Shown: positions 36,963 to 45,660 of the stretch, piece after piece
Layout: each line of letters begins with the position of its first letter
How positions within the stretch are numbered: the stretch's first letter is position 1
NCBI RefSeq assembly: GCF_902364365.1
Contig: NZ_CABJDN010000004.1
Coordinates: forward strand, 1-64,000
DNA from: Bacteroides intestinalis
GTDB taxonomy: Bacteria > Bacteroidota > Bacteroidia > Bacteroidales > Bacteroidaceae
Length of the DNA: 64,000 nucleotides
Reading direction: 5' to 3'
Notes under the pieces: generated by a model
The model's input: only the letters and a program-made list of their open reading frames with translations
Databases searched by the model: none
Told to the model about the DNA's origin: nothing
Program-made: the position numbers and the translations under genes

Positions 36963-38630
36963 ATGAAAAAATTAGAGTTACTTTGGGGATTTTTGGGACT
37001 TTTATTCGTTTTCTATCCACGTTCAGTTTCCTTTTATTCATATTTTCTAGTGCAGTATGAATATCTCCTTTATTCAGGTTGTTATTTTATGATCTGGTTC
37101 TGCTTAATATTTAAAAGGAATTTAGATGTAGGGCAAGAAAAAGTTACTTCATGGAGATGGATGGATTCTTTTTTTGTATTGCTGATGTTGTACTTGTTTG
37201 TTTGCGCTTGTGTGAACTTTAAAGAAAATGGTTTTATCATATTGCAATTAGGAGTTGCTACACTTGGTTATTATTGTTTTAGAAATATCCCTAAGAATCA
37301 TTTTGTGTGGTATGTAGTCGCTTTTGGGGTAGCTGGAGGAATTCAGGTTATTTATTCTTTATATACGCAAGCTGATTACTTCTTGTTATCAGAGAAATGG
37401 AGTCGGATATATGGTTCTTTTCTAAATACTTCGGTATGGGGTAACTATTTAGCTTTGTTGTTGATGATGTCTTTAGGATTAATAGTGTGGGTGAAAAAGC
37501 AGTATCTATTATTATTGTTGCTTCTATGTATATCACTTGGTCTTTTATTGTGGCAAAGTGATTCGCGTACAGGTTGGTTAGCGGTGTTGATAGGATTGAC
37601 AGGGGGAGCATATTGGATGTATCTGTCTAAAGGAAGGATACGGCTGAAAAAAGTGCATCTGCTTTTAACAATATTGTCTCTTTCATTATTTATATCGGTA
37701 CTATGTTACACCTTTTATTTATATAAGAAAGATTCTGGTGATGGCAGACTACTTGTATGGCGTGTATCCTATGAAATGGTGAAAGATGCTCCTTTACTTG
37801 GACATGGGGTAAATGGATTTCGTCAGAACTATATGTACTATCAAGCTTCATTTTTTAAAAAGCATCCTATGCATAAGTGGCGGATGCTGGCAGATGATAG
37901 TAGTTTTACCTTTAATGAATATATAAGGTTTATTGTAGAACATGGTACTATAGCTGGTTTTCTCTTCTTTTCTTTATGCTTGTATGTTTTGTTGAAACGG
38001 ACTAATAATAAAGAACCAAAGGTTACTCTTTCAAAAATACTATTGTTGAGCTGGGGGATTGTAGCCTTCTTTTCTTATCCATTCTTTATGTGGCAGTTTG
38101 TTGTTATTCTGTTATTTATTGTGGCTGGTATAGGCGGTGGGGATATAATATATGTACTACATAAGAATGGCTTTATACGAAATGTCTATAGATTCGGATT
38201 GCTTGTTTGGGTAGGGATAATGCTTGGGGGAGGTGTTCTGTATGGCAAGAAAACGCAGATGCTGTTTAATCAGGGAAAAAACTTATACGCGGCACGAAAC
38301 TATACTGAAGCTAAAGATGCATTGAAATGTTCTTTTATATATTTTCCCGATTACAATACGGCTATGTTGATAGGGGAAGTTTATGATGAACTACAAAGGA
38401 GTGATTCTGCTGAATATTATTGGCGGATGGCATCTGATATGATTCCTTATAGAGTCGTACCTCATTTCCGTTTATTTAAATTGTATCAGAAAACCGATAT
38501 AGAGAAAGCCTATAGAGAAGCCTTGCAAATTAGGAATATGCCAGTTAAGGTATATGCTCCCCATCTCAATGAAATATATAAAGAGGTGGATGACTTCTTG
38601 AAAGATTATTGCTTTCATTGTTTTTCTTGA
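36963..38630 (+). CDS. O-antigen ligase-like membrane protein with TPR tail
   Basis: Polytopic membrane protein of 555 residues with about ten helices. The middle has the Wzy_C/O-antigen-ligase features: GNYLALLLMM, DSRTGWLAVLIGL and LLGHGVNGFRQNY, the last with a glycine- and histidine-containing loop, then FNEYIRFIVEHGTIAGF. The last 130 residues carry TPR-like helices (YAARNYTEAKDALKCSF). In Bacteroides such proteins are polymerases or ligases acting on lipid-linked glycans; TPR-tailed versions outside polysaccharide loci are not well understood. It is at the distal end of the A-B-C island. No other glycan genes are nearby. Confidence 0.75.
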   Translation: MKKLELLWGFLGLLFVFYPRSVSFYSYFLVQYEYLLYSGCYFMIWFCLIFKRNLDVGQEKVTSWRWMDSFFVLLMLYLFVCACVNFKENGFIILQLGVATLGYYCFRNIPKNHFVWYVVAFGVAGGIQVIYSLYTQADYFLLSEKWSRIYGSFLNTSVWGNYLALLLMMSLGLIVWVKKQYLLLLLLLCISLGLLLWQSDSRTGWLAVLIGLTGGAYWMYLSKGRIRLKKVHLLLTILSLSLFISVLCYTFYLYKKDSGDGRLLVWRVSYEMVKDAPLLGHGVNGFRQNYMYYQASFFKKHPMHKWRMLADDSSFTFNEYIRFIVEHGTIAGFLFFSLCLYVLLKRTNNKEPKVTLSKILLLSWGIVAFFSYPFFMWQFVVILLFIVAGIGGGDIIYVLHKNGFIRNVYRFGLLVWVGIMLGGGVLYGKKTQMLFNQGKNLYAARNYTEAKDALKCSFIYFPDYNTAMLIGEVYDELQRSDSAEYYWRMASDMIPYRVVPHFRLFKLYQKTDIEKAYREALQIRNMPVKVYAPHLNEIYKEVDDFLKDYCFHCFS

Positions 38631-38674
38631 AGAAAAGCATTTACCTTTGCGGGATAATTTAATAAAAGTGTATT

Positions 38675-39109
38675 ATGAATACAGATTTTGATTATGAGAT
38701 AGTCCCTCATGGCTATGCTCATTGCTTCAACGACAACTGCTCTAAAGCCAGTAGCTGTCTGCGTCATTGGATCGCACAGCATTGTACTGTCGATGTTCCT
38801 CTCATTACAATTCTAAGTCCGGCTTGTTTTCCTGCCACTTCTGCCGGATGTGCTTATTTCGCTCCTATTCGGAAAATGCGTGTGGCATGGGGTGTGAAAA
38901 ACCTCTTTGATAACCTTCCTTACAATAAAGCTTCCGATGTCCGTAATCAGATTATCGCTTACTTTGGTCGTACGCACTATTACCGAATCTATCGGAAGGA
39001 ACGTTTTATCTCTCCTGAAGACCAGCAAGTTATAGCTCATATATTCGCTAATAATGGTATTGCTGAGACACCCATTTTTGATTCATATTCAGAAGTCTAT
39101 AAGTGGTAA
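38675..39109 (+). CDS. DUF6078-type protein
   Basis: Protein of 144 residues, recognised as a DUF6078-type Bacteroides protein from overall pattern, with an N-terminal cysteine-rich segment HCFNDNCSKASSCLRHW that may bind a metal, and a C-terminal basic region YYRIYRKERFISPEDQQV. Function is unknown. The stop codon lies inside the first half-unit of the 22-bp repeat array that follows. Confidence 0.7.
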   Translation: MNTDFDYEIVPHGYAHCFNDNCSKASSCLRHWIAQHCTVDVPLITILSPACFPATSAGCAYFAPIRKMRVAWGVKNLFDNLPYNKASDVRNQIIAYFGRTHYYRIYRKERFISPEDQQVIAHIFANNGIAETPIFDSYSEVYKW

Positions 39110-39256
39110 TTTGTTTCCCTGCATGAAATATATTGTTTCTCGGTGTGAAACAAATTGTTTCATGCAGGGAAACAGACCGTTTCATTACTTGAAACAAATG
39201 GTTTCACGCCGAGGAACAAATGGTTTCATTACCTGAAATAAATGGTAGGCAGATAA
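39103..39256. repeat. 22-bp-period palindromic repeat array, downstream of DUF6078
   Basis: Six 22-bp units begin at 39125, 39147, 39169, 39191, 39213 and 39235, preceded by a half unit from 39103. The core of most units is GAAACAAATGGTTTC, a palindrome with 5-bp arms, plus seven variable bases. The first units also form one large hairpin: the 16 bases at 39113-39128 (GTTTCCCTGCATGAAA) are repeated in inverse at 39157-39172. The array begins inside the DUF6078 stop region and contains no gene. Confidence 0.85.
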
Positions 39257-39354
39257 GTGCATCAGCGTATGTTTGTATAAGTGAGCTTATCACTCTATTC
39301 AGTATAAATCAGAATTGAAAAGAGAGAAGGGTGAAAGAAAAAACTCTTCTCTTT

Positions 39355-39386
39355 TTTGTTTATTATTGAAATAAGTCGTTACTTTG
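39355..39386 (+). promoter_or_regulatory. Promoter of the carB leader
   Basis: TTTG at 39355-39358 and TTACTTTG at 39379-39386 (one mismatch to TAnnTTTG) are 20 bases apart. Initiation near 39393 would leave only about a dozen bases before the leader ORF. Confidence 0.6.
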
Positions 39387-39405
39387 CACAAATTTTAAAG
39401 CAACG

Positions 39406-39513
39406 ATGCAACAACACGGGAAAAGAGATACATATAATCTGCATTCGAATGAATTTCATTCGTTAGTCGATGATTTCTCTTTCTCTGAGAAGATATTGTT
39501 AGTTCTTTGGTAA
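39406..39513 (+). CDS. Putative leader peptide of carB (35 aa)
   Basis: An ATG frame of 35 codons starts just behind the promoter and ends with TGG TAA at the first bases of the terminator stem. It begins MQQHGKRDTYN and ends EKILLVLW. The last third of the RNA (39467-39510) is very rich in U. A hairpin CGAATG/CATTCG (39446-39462) lies inside the frame. There is no run of arginine codons, which argues against amino-acid-type attenuation; the layout is like the pyrBI leader of E. coli, where UTP-dependent pausing couples translation to termination. Confidence 0.6.
   Translation: MQQHGKRDTYNLHSNEFHSLVDDFSFSEKILLVLW
39446..39462 (+). promoter_or_regulatory. Possible transcriptional pause hairpin in the carB leader
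   Basis: CGAATG (39446-39451) and CATTCG (39457-39462) pair around a 5-base loop within the leader ORF. It precedes the U-rich stretch and could delay RNA polymerase so that a ribosome catches up. Confidence 0.5.
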
Positions 39514-39548
39514 TGCGTTAATCCTTTGTTGGGTAACGCATTTTTTTT
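39512..39548 (+). terminator. Attenuator-type terminator before carB
   Basis: AATGCGTTA (39512-39520) and TAACGCATT (39534-39542) pair perfectly around a 13-base loop, followed by T to 39548. It starts inside the stop codon of the leader ORF and ends 46 bases before carB, so it must be read through or prevented for carB to be expressed. Confidence 0.8.
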
Positions 39549-39594
39549 GTGCCCGAATGTATAGAAGGAAACTTAATAGACAACAAGAGAATAT

Positions 39595-42500
39595 ATGGAA
39601 AAGAATTTGAAGAAAGTGTTGGTCTTGGGCTCAGGTGCACTCAAGATCGGTCAGGCCGGGGAGTTCGACTATTCCGGTTCGCAAGCATTGAAAGCTTTGC
39701 GTGAAGAAGGTATCAGTTCAGTATTGGTAAACCCGAACATTGCTACTATCCAGACTTCGGAAGGTATCGCAGATAAGGTTTATTTCCTGCCTGTAACTAC
39801 TTATTTCGTAGAAGAAATCATCAAGAAGGAACAACCTGATGGTATCCTGTTGGCTTTCGGTGGTCAGACTGCTTTGAACTGCGGTGCTGAGTTGTACACA
39901 AGCGGTATCTTGAACAAATATGGTGTACGCGTATTGGGTACTTCGGTAGAAGCTATCATGTATACGGAAGACCGTGACCTCTTCGTGAAGAAACTGGACG
40001 AGATCGAGATGAAGACTCCTGTCAGCCAGGCTGTAGAGAGCATGGAAGATGCAATTGCGGCTGCTGAACGCATTGGTTTCCCGGTTATGGTTCGCTCCGC
40101 TTATGCACTGGGCGGTTTGGGTAGCGGTATCTGTCAGGATAAGGAAGAATTTCTGAAACTGGCTGAAAGCTCCTTCGCTTTCTCTAAACAAATTCTTGTA
40201 GAAGAGTCTCTGAAAGGTTGGAAAGAAATTGAGTTTGAGGTAATCCGTGATGCAAACGACCACTGCTTTACAGTGGCAAGCATGGAAAACTTCGACCCGC
40301 TGGGTATCCATACGGGAGAGTCTATCGTAGTAGCTCCGACTTGTTCGCTGACTGACGAACAGGTGAAGATGTTGCAAGACCTCTCAACAAAGTGTATCCG
40401 TCACTTGGGTATCGTGGGCGAATGTAACATTCAGTATGCATTCAATGCTGAAACAAACGACTACCGTGTGATCGAGGTAAATGCTCGTCTGTCACGTTCC
40501 TCAGCTTTGGCTTCTAAGGCTACAGGATACCCGTTGGCATTCGTTGCCGCTAAGATTGCATTGGGGTATACGCTCGATCAGATTGGTGAAATGGGAACTC
40601 CGAACTCTGCATATGTGGCTCCGCAGCTGGATTACCTGATTTGTAAAATCCCTCGTTGGGACTTGACGAAGTTCGTTGGTGTATCTCGCGAAATCGGTTC
40701 CAGCATGAAGTCTGTTGGTGAAATCATGTCTATCGGACGCTCTTTTGAAGAAATTATCCAGAAGGGTTTGCGCATGATCGGTCAAGGTATGCATGGATTT
40801 GTAGGTAATGACCTGCACTTTGATGATCTGGACCGCGAACTTTCACGTCCTACGGACTTGCGTGTGTTCGCTATCGCTGAGGCTTTGGAAAACGGTTATA
40901 CAATAGACCGCATCTTCGACCTGACGAAGATTGATCCCTGGTTCCTTGGCAAACTGAAGAACATTGTTGACTATAAGTTGAAACTTTCTCAATATAATAA
41001 GGTGGAAGATATTCCGGCAGATGTATTGCGTCAAGCAAAAGTGCTGGGCTTCTCTGACTTCCAGATTGCACGTTTCGTACTCGATCCGCAAGGCAATATG
41101 GAGAAAGAAAACCTGATGGTACGTGACCGTCGTAAAGAATTGGGTATTCTGCCGGCTGTGAAGCGTATCAATACGATAGCTTCCGAGCATCCTGAACTGA
41201 CCAACTATCTGTACATGACATACGCCGTTGAAGGGTATGATGTGAACTATTATAAGAATGAAAAATCAGTAGTTGTACTGGGTTCCGGTGCTTACCGTAT
41301 CGGTTCTTCCGTAGAGTTCGACTGGTGTTCGGTAAATGCAGTACAGACAGCACGCAAGTTGGGTTATAAGTCTATTATGATCAATTACAACCCCGAAACA
41401 GTGTCTACTGACTACGATATGTGCGACCGTCTTTACTTCGACGAACTTTCTTTCGAACGTGTACTCGATGTTATCGACTTGGAACAGCCTCGTGGTGTAA
41501 TTGTATCTGTAGGCGGACAGATCCCGAACAATCTGGCAATGAAACTGCACCGTCAGTCAGTGCCCATCCTGGGAACTTCTCCTATCTCTATCGACCGTGC
41601 TGAAAACCGTAACAAGTTCTCTGCAATGCTCGACCAACTGGGTATTGACCAGCCGGCTTGGCAGGAACTTACCAGTCTGGAAGATGTGAAAGGTTTCGTA
41701 GAAAAGGTAGGTTATCCGGTATTGGTTCGTCCGTCTTATGTACTTTCGGGTGCTGCGATGAACGTATGCTATGATGAAGAAGAATTGGAAAACTTCCTGA
41801 AGATGGCTGCTGAGGTATCAAAAGAATATCCGGTAGTAATCTCTCAATTCTTGCAGAATACAAAGGAAATCGAATTCGATGCTGTCGCACAGAATGGTGA
41901 AGTGGTGGAATATGCTATTTCCGAGCACGTGGAATTTGCGGGTGTGCACTCTGGTGATGCTACATTGGTATTCCCGGCACAGAAGATTTACTTTGCTACG
42001 GCACGTCGCATTAAGAAGATCAGCCGTCAGATTGCGAAGGAACTCAATATCTCCGGTCCGTTCAACATCCAGTTCCTGGCACGTAACAATGAAGTGAAAG
42101 TAATCGAATGTAATCTTCGTGCTTCTCGTAGCTTCCCGTTTGTTTCTAAAGTACTGAAACGTAACTTTATAGAAACGGCTACCCGCATCATGCTGGATGC
42201 TCCTTATACACGTCCTGATAAATCAGCATTTGATATTGATTGGATCGGTGTGAAAGCTTCTCAGTTCTCCTTCTCTCGTTTGCACAAAGCAGACCCGGTA
42301 CTGGGTGTGGATATGTCTTCTACGGGTGAAGTAGGTTGTATCGGTGATGACTTCTCAGAAGCATTGTTGAGTGCAATGATTGCTACAGGTTTCCAGATAC
42401 CTCAAAAAGGTGTTATGTTCTCTTCCGGTGCAATGAAATCAAAAGTAGATTTGTTGGAGTCCAGTCGTGTACTTTTCGATAAAGGCTACAAGATTTATGC

Positions 42501-42813
42501 AACGGCAGGTACGGCTGCGTTCTTGAATGCTCATGGTGTATCTACCGAAGCTGTTTACTGGCCGGATGAACGCCCTGATGCTGAGAATAACGTAATGAAG
42601 ATGATAGCTGAACACAAGTTCGACTTGATCGTCAACATTCCGAAGAACCATACGAAGCGTGAATTGACGAACGGTTACCGCATTCGTCGTGGTGCCATCG
42701 ACCATAACATTCCGTTGATTACGAATGCTCGTCTGGCAAGCGCCTTTATCGAAGCATTCTGCGAATTGAAGCTGGAAGATATTGCTATCAAGAGTTGGCA
42801 AGAATATAAGTAA
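39595..42813 (+). CDS. carB: Carbamoyl-phosphate synthase large subunit
   Basis: Large subunit of carbamoyl-phosphate synthase, 1072 residues, making carbamoyl phosphate from bicarbonate, ammonia and two ATP for pyrimidine and arginine synthesis. Two ATP-grasp halves are visible, each starting with a dinucleotide-like motif (LGSGALKIGQAGEFDYSG and LGSGAYRIGSSVEFDW) and carrying EFD/EIEF signatures. The C-terminal MGS-like allosteric domain (about 930-1060) has the KIYATAGTAAFL segment. No carA or pyr gene is adjacent in the window, so the glutaminase subunit must be encoded elsewhere. An attenuator precedes it and a strong terminator follows. Confidence 0.96.
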   Translation: MEKNLKKVLVLGSGALKIGQAGEFDYSGSQALKALREEGISSVLVNPNIATIQTSEGIADKVYFLPVTTYFVEEIIKKEQPDGILLAFGGQTALNCGAELYTSGILNKYGVRVLGTSVEAIMYTEDRDLFVKKLDEIEMKTPVSQAVESMEDAIAAAERIGFPVMVRSAYALGGLGSGICQDKEEFLKLAESSFAFSKQILVEESLKGWKEIEFEVIRDANDHCFTVASMENFDPLGIHTGESIVVAPTCSLTDEQVKMLQDLSTKCIRHLGIVGECNIQYAFNAETNDYRVIEVNARLSRSSALASKATGYPLAFVAAKIALGYTLDQIGEMGTPNSAYVAPQLDYLICKIPRWDLTKFVGVSREIGSSMKSVGEIMSIGRSFEEIIQKGLRMIGQGMHGFVGNDLHFDDLDRELSRPTDLRVFAIAEALENGYTIDRIFDLTKIDPWFLGKLKNIVDYKLKLSQYNKVEDIPADVLRQAKVLGFSDFQIARFVLDPQGNMEKENLMVRDRRKELGILPAVKRINTIASEHPELTNYLYMTYAVEGYDVNYYKNEKSVVVLGSGAYRIGSSVEFDWCSVNAVQTARKLGYKSIMINYNPETVSTDYDMCDRLYFDELSFERVLDVIDLEQPRGVIVSVGGQIPNNLAMKLHRQSVPILGTSPISIDRAENRNKFSAMLDQLGIDQPAWQELTSLEDVKGFVEKVGYPVLVRPSYVLSGAAMNVCYDEEELENFLKMAAEVSKEYPVVISQFLQNTKEIEFDAVAQNGEVVEYAISEHVEFAGVHSGDATLVFPAQKIYFATARRIKKISRQIAKELNISGPFNIQFLARNNEVKVIECNLRASRSFPFVSKVLKRNFIETATRIMLDAPYTRPDKSAFDIDWIGVKASQFSFSRLHKADPVLGVDMSSTGEVGCIGDDFSEALLSAMIATGFQIPQKGVMFSSGAMKSKVDLLESSRVLFDKGYKIYATAGTAAFLNAHGVSTEAVYWPDERPDAENNVMKMIAEHKFDLIVNIPKNHTKRELTNGYRIRRGAIDHNIPLITNARLASAFIEAFCELKLEDIAIKSWQEYK

Positions 42814-42833
42814 TCGGGTATTTACCTGAAGTT

Positions 42834-42868
42834 AAAAAAGAGATGCTAAATTGGCATCTCTTTTTTTT
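42834..42868 (+). terminator. Intrinsic terminator after carB
   Basis: Perfect 13-bp arms AAAAAAGAGATGC (42834-42846) and GCATCTCTTTTTT (42854-42866), followed by more T. Confidence 0.9.
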
Positions 42869-42881
42869 ATGCCTATCTTTG
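42851..42881 (+). promoter_or_regulatory. Possible promoter of the GH78-like gene
   Basis: A TTG at 42851-42853 inside the carB terminator and TATCTTTG at 42874-42881 are 20 bases apart. The -7 box is a full match to TAnnTTTG; the -33 box is partial. Confidence 0.55.
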
Positions 42882-42943
42882 TGGATAGATAGTACCTTTT
42901 AAAGGGAACTGTTATTTGTCCAATCAAAATACGTTCTTAAACC

Positions 42944-45145
42944 ATGAAAAAAATCCCCCTTTTCTTTATTGTTTTGGTTTGTATGTTGGCTGCACAATTA
43001 AAAGCAGCAGATGATTTCCTTCCTCAATCCAAATGGATTGGCAGTGAACAGTGTCAAAGTACTCCAAATACCTGGCTTTGTTTTCGTAAAACGGTGCATC
43101 TGCCCGGCGTTCCGGGTGAGATGATTGCAAATATTGCTGTAGACTCTAAGTATTGGCTGTGGATTAACGGCAAGATGGTGGCGTTTGAAGGCGGATTGAA
43201 GCGGGGACCTGCTCCCGGAGCGACTTATTATGATCAGGTGGATATTGCCCCTTATCTGGAGAAGGGGGAGAATACCATTGCTCTGCTGGTGTGGCATTTC
43301 GGGAAAAACGGATTCAGCCATGTGAATAGTGGAACGGCAGCTTTGTTGTTTTGTGCCCAAGGGGCAAATTTATCCATTGTCAGTGATAAGAGCTGGCAAT
43401 GTAGTGTGTATCGGGCTTATCAGAATACAGAAGCCCCATTCCCCAATTATCGTTTATCCGAAAGTAATATCCGCTTTGATGCCCGTAAGGAATTGGCAGG
43501 TTGGAATATGCCGGATTTCAGTGGAAAGTTGGGAGCATCTATCGAAATTGTGGCTCCGAACGAAATGCCGTTTGGAAAATTGGTAGCCCGTCCTATCCCG
43601 ATGTGGAAAAATGGTGGCCTAACGGATTATCCGGAAGTAGTCAAAAATGAAAAAGGGGATACGATTAGGTGCCGTTTGCCCTATAATTGTCAGATAACTC
43701 CTTATCTGCATGTAAAGGCTCCAGCCGGATTGGTGGTTGGCATGCTGACCGATAATTATACGGGAGGAAGCGCTAATAATGTGAGGGCTGAATACATTAC
43801 TCGTGAGGGTGAGCAGGAATATGAAAGTTTCGGCTGGATGAATGGTCATGAGGTGCTTTATGTTGTTCCTGCCGGCGTGGAAGTACTGGGCGTTAAATAC
43901 CGGGAAACGGGTTATAATGCGGATATGAAAGGTTCTTTCGCATGCGATGATGATTTCTATAATGAATTGTGGAAGCGAAGTGCACGTACTTTATATATTA
44001 CCATGCGCGATAATTACATGGACTGTCCTGATCGTGAGCGTGCGCAATGGTGGGGAGATGAAGTAAATGAGTTGGGTGAAGCTTTCTATGTACTTGATCC
44101 GCGCGGCTGGCAGTTGGCGACAAAAGGTATCTATGAACTGATGAACTGGCAACGTCCGGACGGCGTTATTGCTTCTCCTGTTCCGTCGTTGAACTGGTGT
44201 AAGGAACTTCCTTTGCAGATGCTTGCGTCTGTAGGTTGGTATGGATTCTATACGCAAGCGTTCTATAGTGACGATTATTCTTTTGTTCCGCATATTTACG
44301 ATGGCCTGAAGAAGTATTTGCATGAAGTCTGGCAGGTTGATGGCCAAGGTATGCCTGTGGCTCGTCCGGGTGATTGGAACTGGGGCGATTGGGGAACGGA
44401 TGTCGATATGGAGGTGCTTACTACTTGTTGGTATTATCTGGCTCTTAAGGCTGAAAAAGAGTTTGCCCTTCATCTGCGTAAACTGTATGATGCCAATCAG
44501 ATCGGTGAAATGATGCAACGTATCTCTGTGGCTTTTGACGCCCGCTATTGGAATGGTAAGGCTTATCGTTCCAAATTGTATAATGGGGAGACGGATGACC
44601 GTGCGCAGGCAATGGCTGTAGTGAGTGGATTGGCGCCGGCCGGTAGATATAAAGCTTTGCTAAAGGTTTTCAAGAAGGAATATCATGCCAGTCCTTATAT
44701 GGAAAAGTATGTAATGGAAGCCTTGTTTATGATGGGCGAACCGGAGTTTGCATTGAAACGTATGCGCGACCGTTATGCTAAAATGATGTCATATCCTTAT
44801 ACCACCTTATTTGAAGGGTGGGGGATAGGTGCCGAAGGTTTTGGTGGAGGCACTATAAATCATGCATGGAGTGGTGGTCCACTGACTATATTGAGTCAAA
44901 AACTGTGTGGAATAGAACCACTTGCTCCCGGATTTAAGCAGTTCCGTGTTGCTCCGCAACTTGGTTCGTTGAATAAAGCTTCGGCGGTGGTGCCTACTCT
45001 TTATGGTGACATCAGGGTTGATATAAGGCAGCAAGATCATAAAATCGGTATTCAAGTGGTCGTTCCGCAAGGCACCACGGCAGTAGTGGCATTGCCTGGC
45101 AGTAAGGAAAAAGTGCTTTCACCGGGTACTCATATTCTTCCGTAA
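42944..45145 (+). CDS. GH78-like (alpha-L-rhamnosidase-type) glycosidase
   Basis: Exported glycosidase of 733 residues. A signal peptide ends at LKAAD (about residue 22). An N-terminal carbohydrate-binding-like beta domain (WIGSEQCQ to about 180) precedes the (alpha/alpha)6 catalytic barrel. The barrel has DCPDRERAQWWGDEVNE starting at Asp360, the acidic segment typical of GH78 and related families. The C-terminal beta domain contains GIEPLAPGFKQFRVAPQLG. It is a single-gene unit outside any polysaccharide utilisation locus visible here, so the target glycan is unknown. Family placement to GH78 is likely but not certain; other six-hairpin glycosidases are similar. Confidence 0.8.
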   Translation: MKKIPLFFIVLVCMLAAQLKAADDFLPQSKWIGSEQCQSTPNTWLCFRKTVHLPGVPGEMIANIAVDSKYWLWINGKMVAFEGGLKRGPAPGATYYDQVDIAPYLEKGENTIALLVWHFGKNGFSHVNSGTAALLFCAQGANLSIVSDKSWQCSVYRAYQNTEAPFPNYRLSESNIRFDARKELAGWNMPDFSGKLGASIEIVAPNEMPFGKLVARPIPMWKNGGLTDYPEVVKNEKGDTIRCRLPYNCQITPYLHVKAPAGLVVGMLTDNYTGGSANNVRAEYITREGEQEYESFGWMNGHEVLYVVPAGVEVLGVKYRETGYNADMKGSFACDDDFYNELWKRSARTLYITMRDNYMDCPDRERAQWWGDEVNELGEAFYVLDPRGWQLATKGIYELMNWQRPDGVIASPVPSLNWCKELPLQMLASVGWYGFYTQAFYSDDYSFVPHIYDGLKKYLHEVWQVDGQGMPVARPGDWNWGDWGTDVDMEVLTTCWYYLALKAEKEFALHLRKLYDANQIGEMMQRISVAFDARYWNGKAYRSKLYNGETDDRAQAMAVVSGLAPAGRYKALLKVFKKEYHASPYMEKYVMEALFMMGEPEFALKRMRDRYAKMMSYPYTTLFEGWGIGAEGFGGGTINHAWSGGPLTILSQKLCGIEPLAPGFKQFRVAPQLGSLNKASAVVPTLYGDIRVDIRQQDHKIGIQVVVPQGTTAVVALPGSKEKVLSPGTHILP

Positions 45146-45274
45146 GGCGAAGAATCGGTTTATGGCGATTATGTTGCTGAAATGTCTCAGAAAAAAGTTA
45201 CTTATTTAAAATGCTGAATTTCAATAAGTATATATCTTTCTGAATAAATTTCTTAGAAAATAGTTCGCAATTGT

Positions 45275-45305
45275 TTTGGTAATATCAAAATAAGCTGTAC
45301 CTTTG
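45275..45305 (+). promoter_or_regulatory. Promoter of the tRNA-Val pair
   Basis: TTTG at 45275-45278 and TACCTTTG at 45298-45305 are 19 bases apart, a full consensus promoter, 25 bases before the first tRNA. Confidence 0.8.
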
Positions 45306-45330
45306 CATCGCTTTTGAAACGAAAGTGTAC

Positions 45331-45405
45331 GGGCGTTTAGCTCAGCTGGTTCAGAGCATCTGCCTTACAAGCAGAGGGTCGGCGGTTCGAATCCGTCAAC
45401 GCCCA
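45331..45405 (+). tRNA. tRNA-Val (anticodon TAC), copy 1
   Basis: Cloverleaf of 75 bases. The acceptor stem GGGCGTT pairs with AACGCCC and A is the discriminator base; CCA is not encoded. The anticodon stem TCTGC/GCAGA holds the loop CTTACAA, so the anticodon is TAC. The T arm GGCGGTTCGAATCCGTC is normal. Confidence 0.95.
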
Positions 45406-45434
45406 CTAAAAAAACAAGCACTTTCGGTCCAAAA

Positions 45435-45509
45435 GGGCGTTTAGCTCAGCTGGTTCAGAGCATCTGCCTTACAAGCAGAGGGTCGGCGGTTCGAATCCGT
45501 CAACGCCCA
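45435..45509 (+). tRNA. tRNA-Val (anticodon TAC), copy 2
   Basis: Identical in all 75 bases to the copy 29 bases upstream. Both are transcribed from the promoter at 45275 and end at the terminator at 45526. Confidence 0.95.
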
Positions 45510-45525
45510 CAGATGTAAAATTATT

Positions 45526-45561
45526 AAATAGCTTTGCAAGTTCTTGCAAAGCTATTTTTTT
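45526..45561 (+). terminator. Intrinsic terminator after the tRNA pair
   Basis: Perfect 14-bp arms AAATAGCTTTGCAA (45526-45539) and TTGCAAAGCTATTT (45544-45557) with a four-base loop and a T run. Confidence 0.9.
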
Positions 45562-45624
45562 ATCTGTTAACGTCCTTTCTTAACTTTCTTATGTCTTTAT
45601 GGCTTGTTACTCAGAAAAAAACGC

Positions 45625-45632
45625 TAATTTTG
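45625..45632 (+). promoter_or_regulatory. -7 box of purB
   Basis: TAATTTTG fits TAnnTTTG about 29 bases before purB. A TTG at 45604-45606 may be the -33 box. Confidence 0.6.
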
Positions 45633-45660
45633 CGGCTCGATAATTATCAAAATACGACGT

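Noticed and set aside
39103..39256. CRISPR-like appearance of the 22-bp array
   Set aside because: The period is too short, there are no unique spacers of constant length between identical repeats, the units themselves vary, and no cas gene is in the window.
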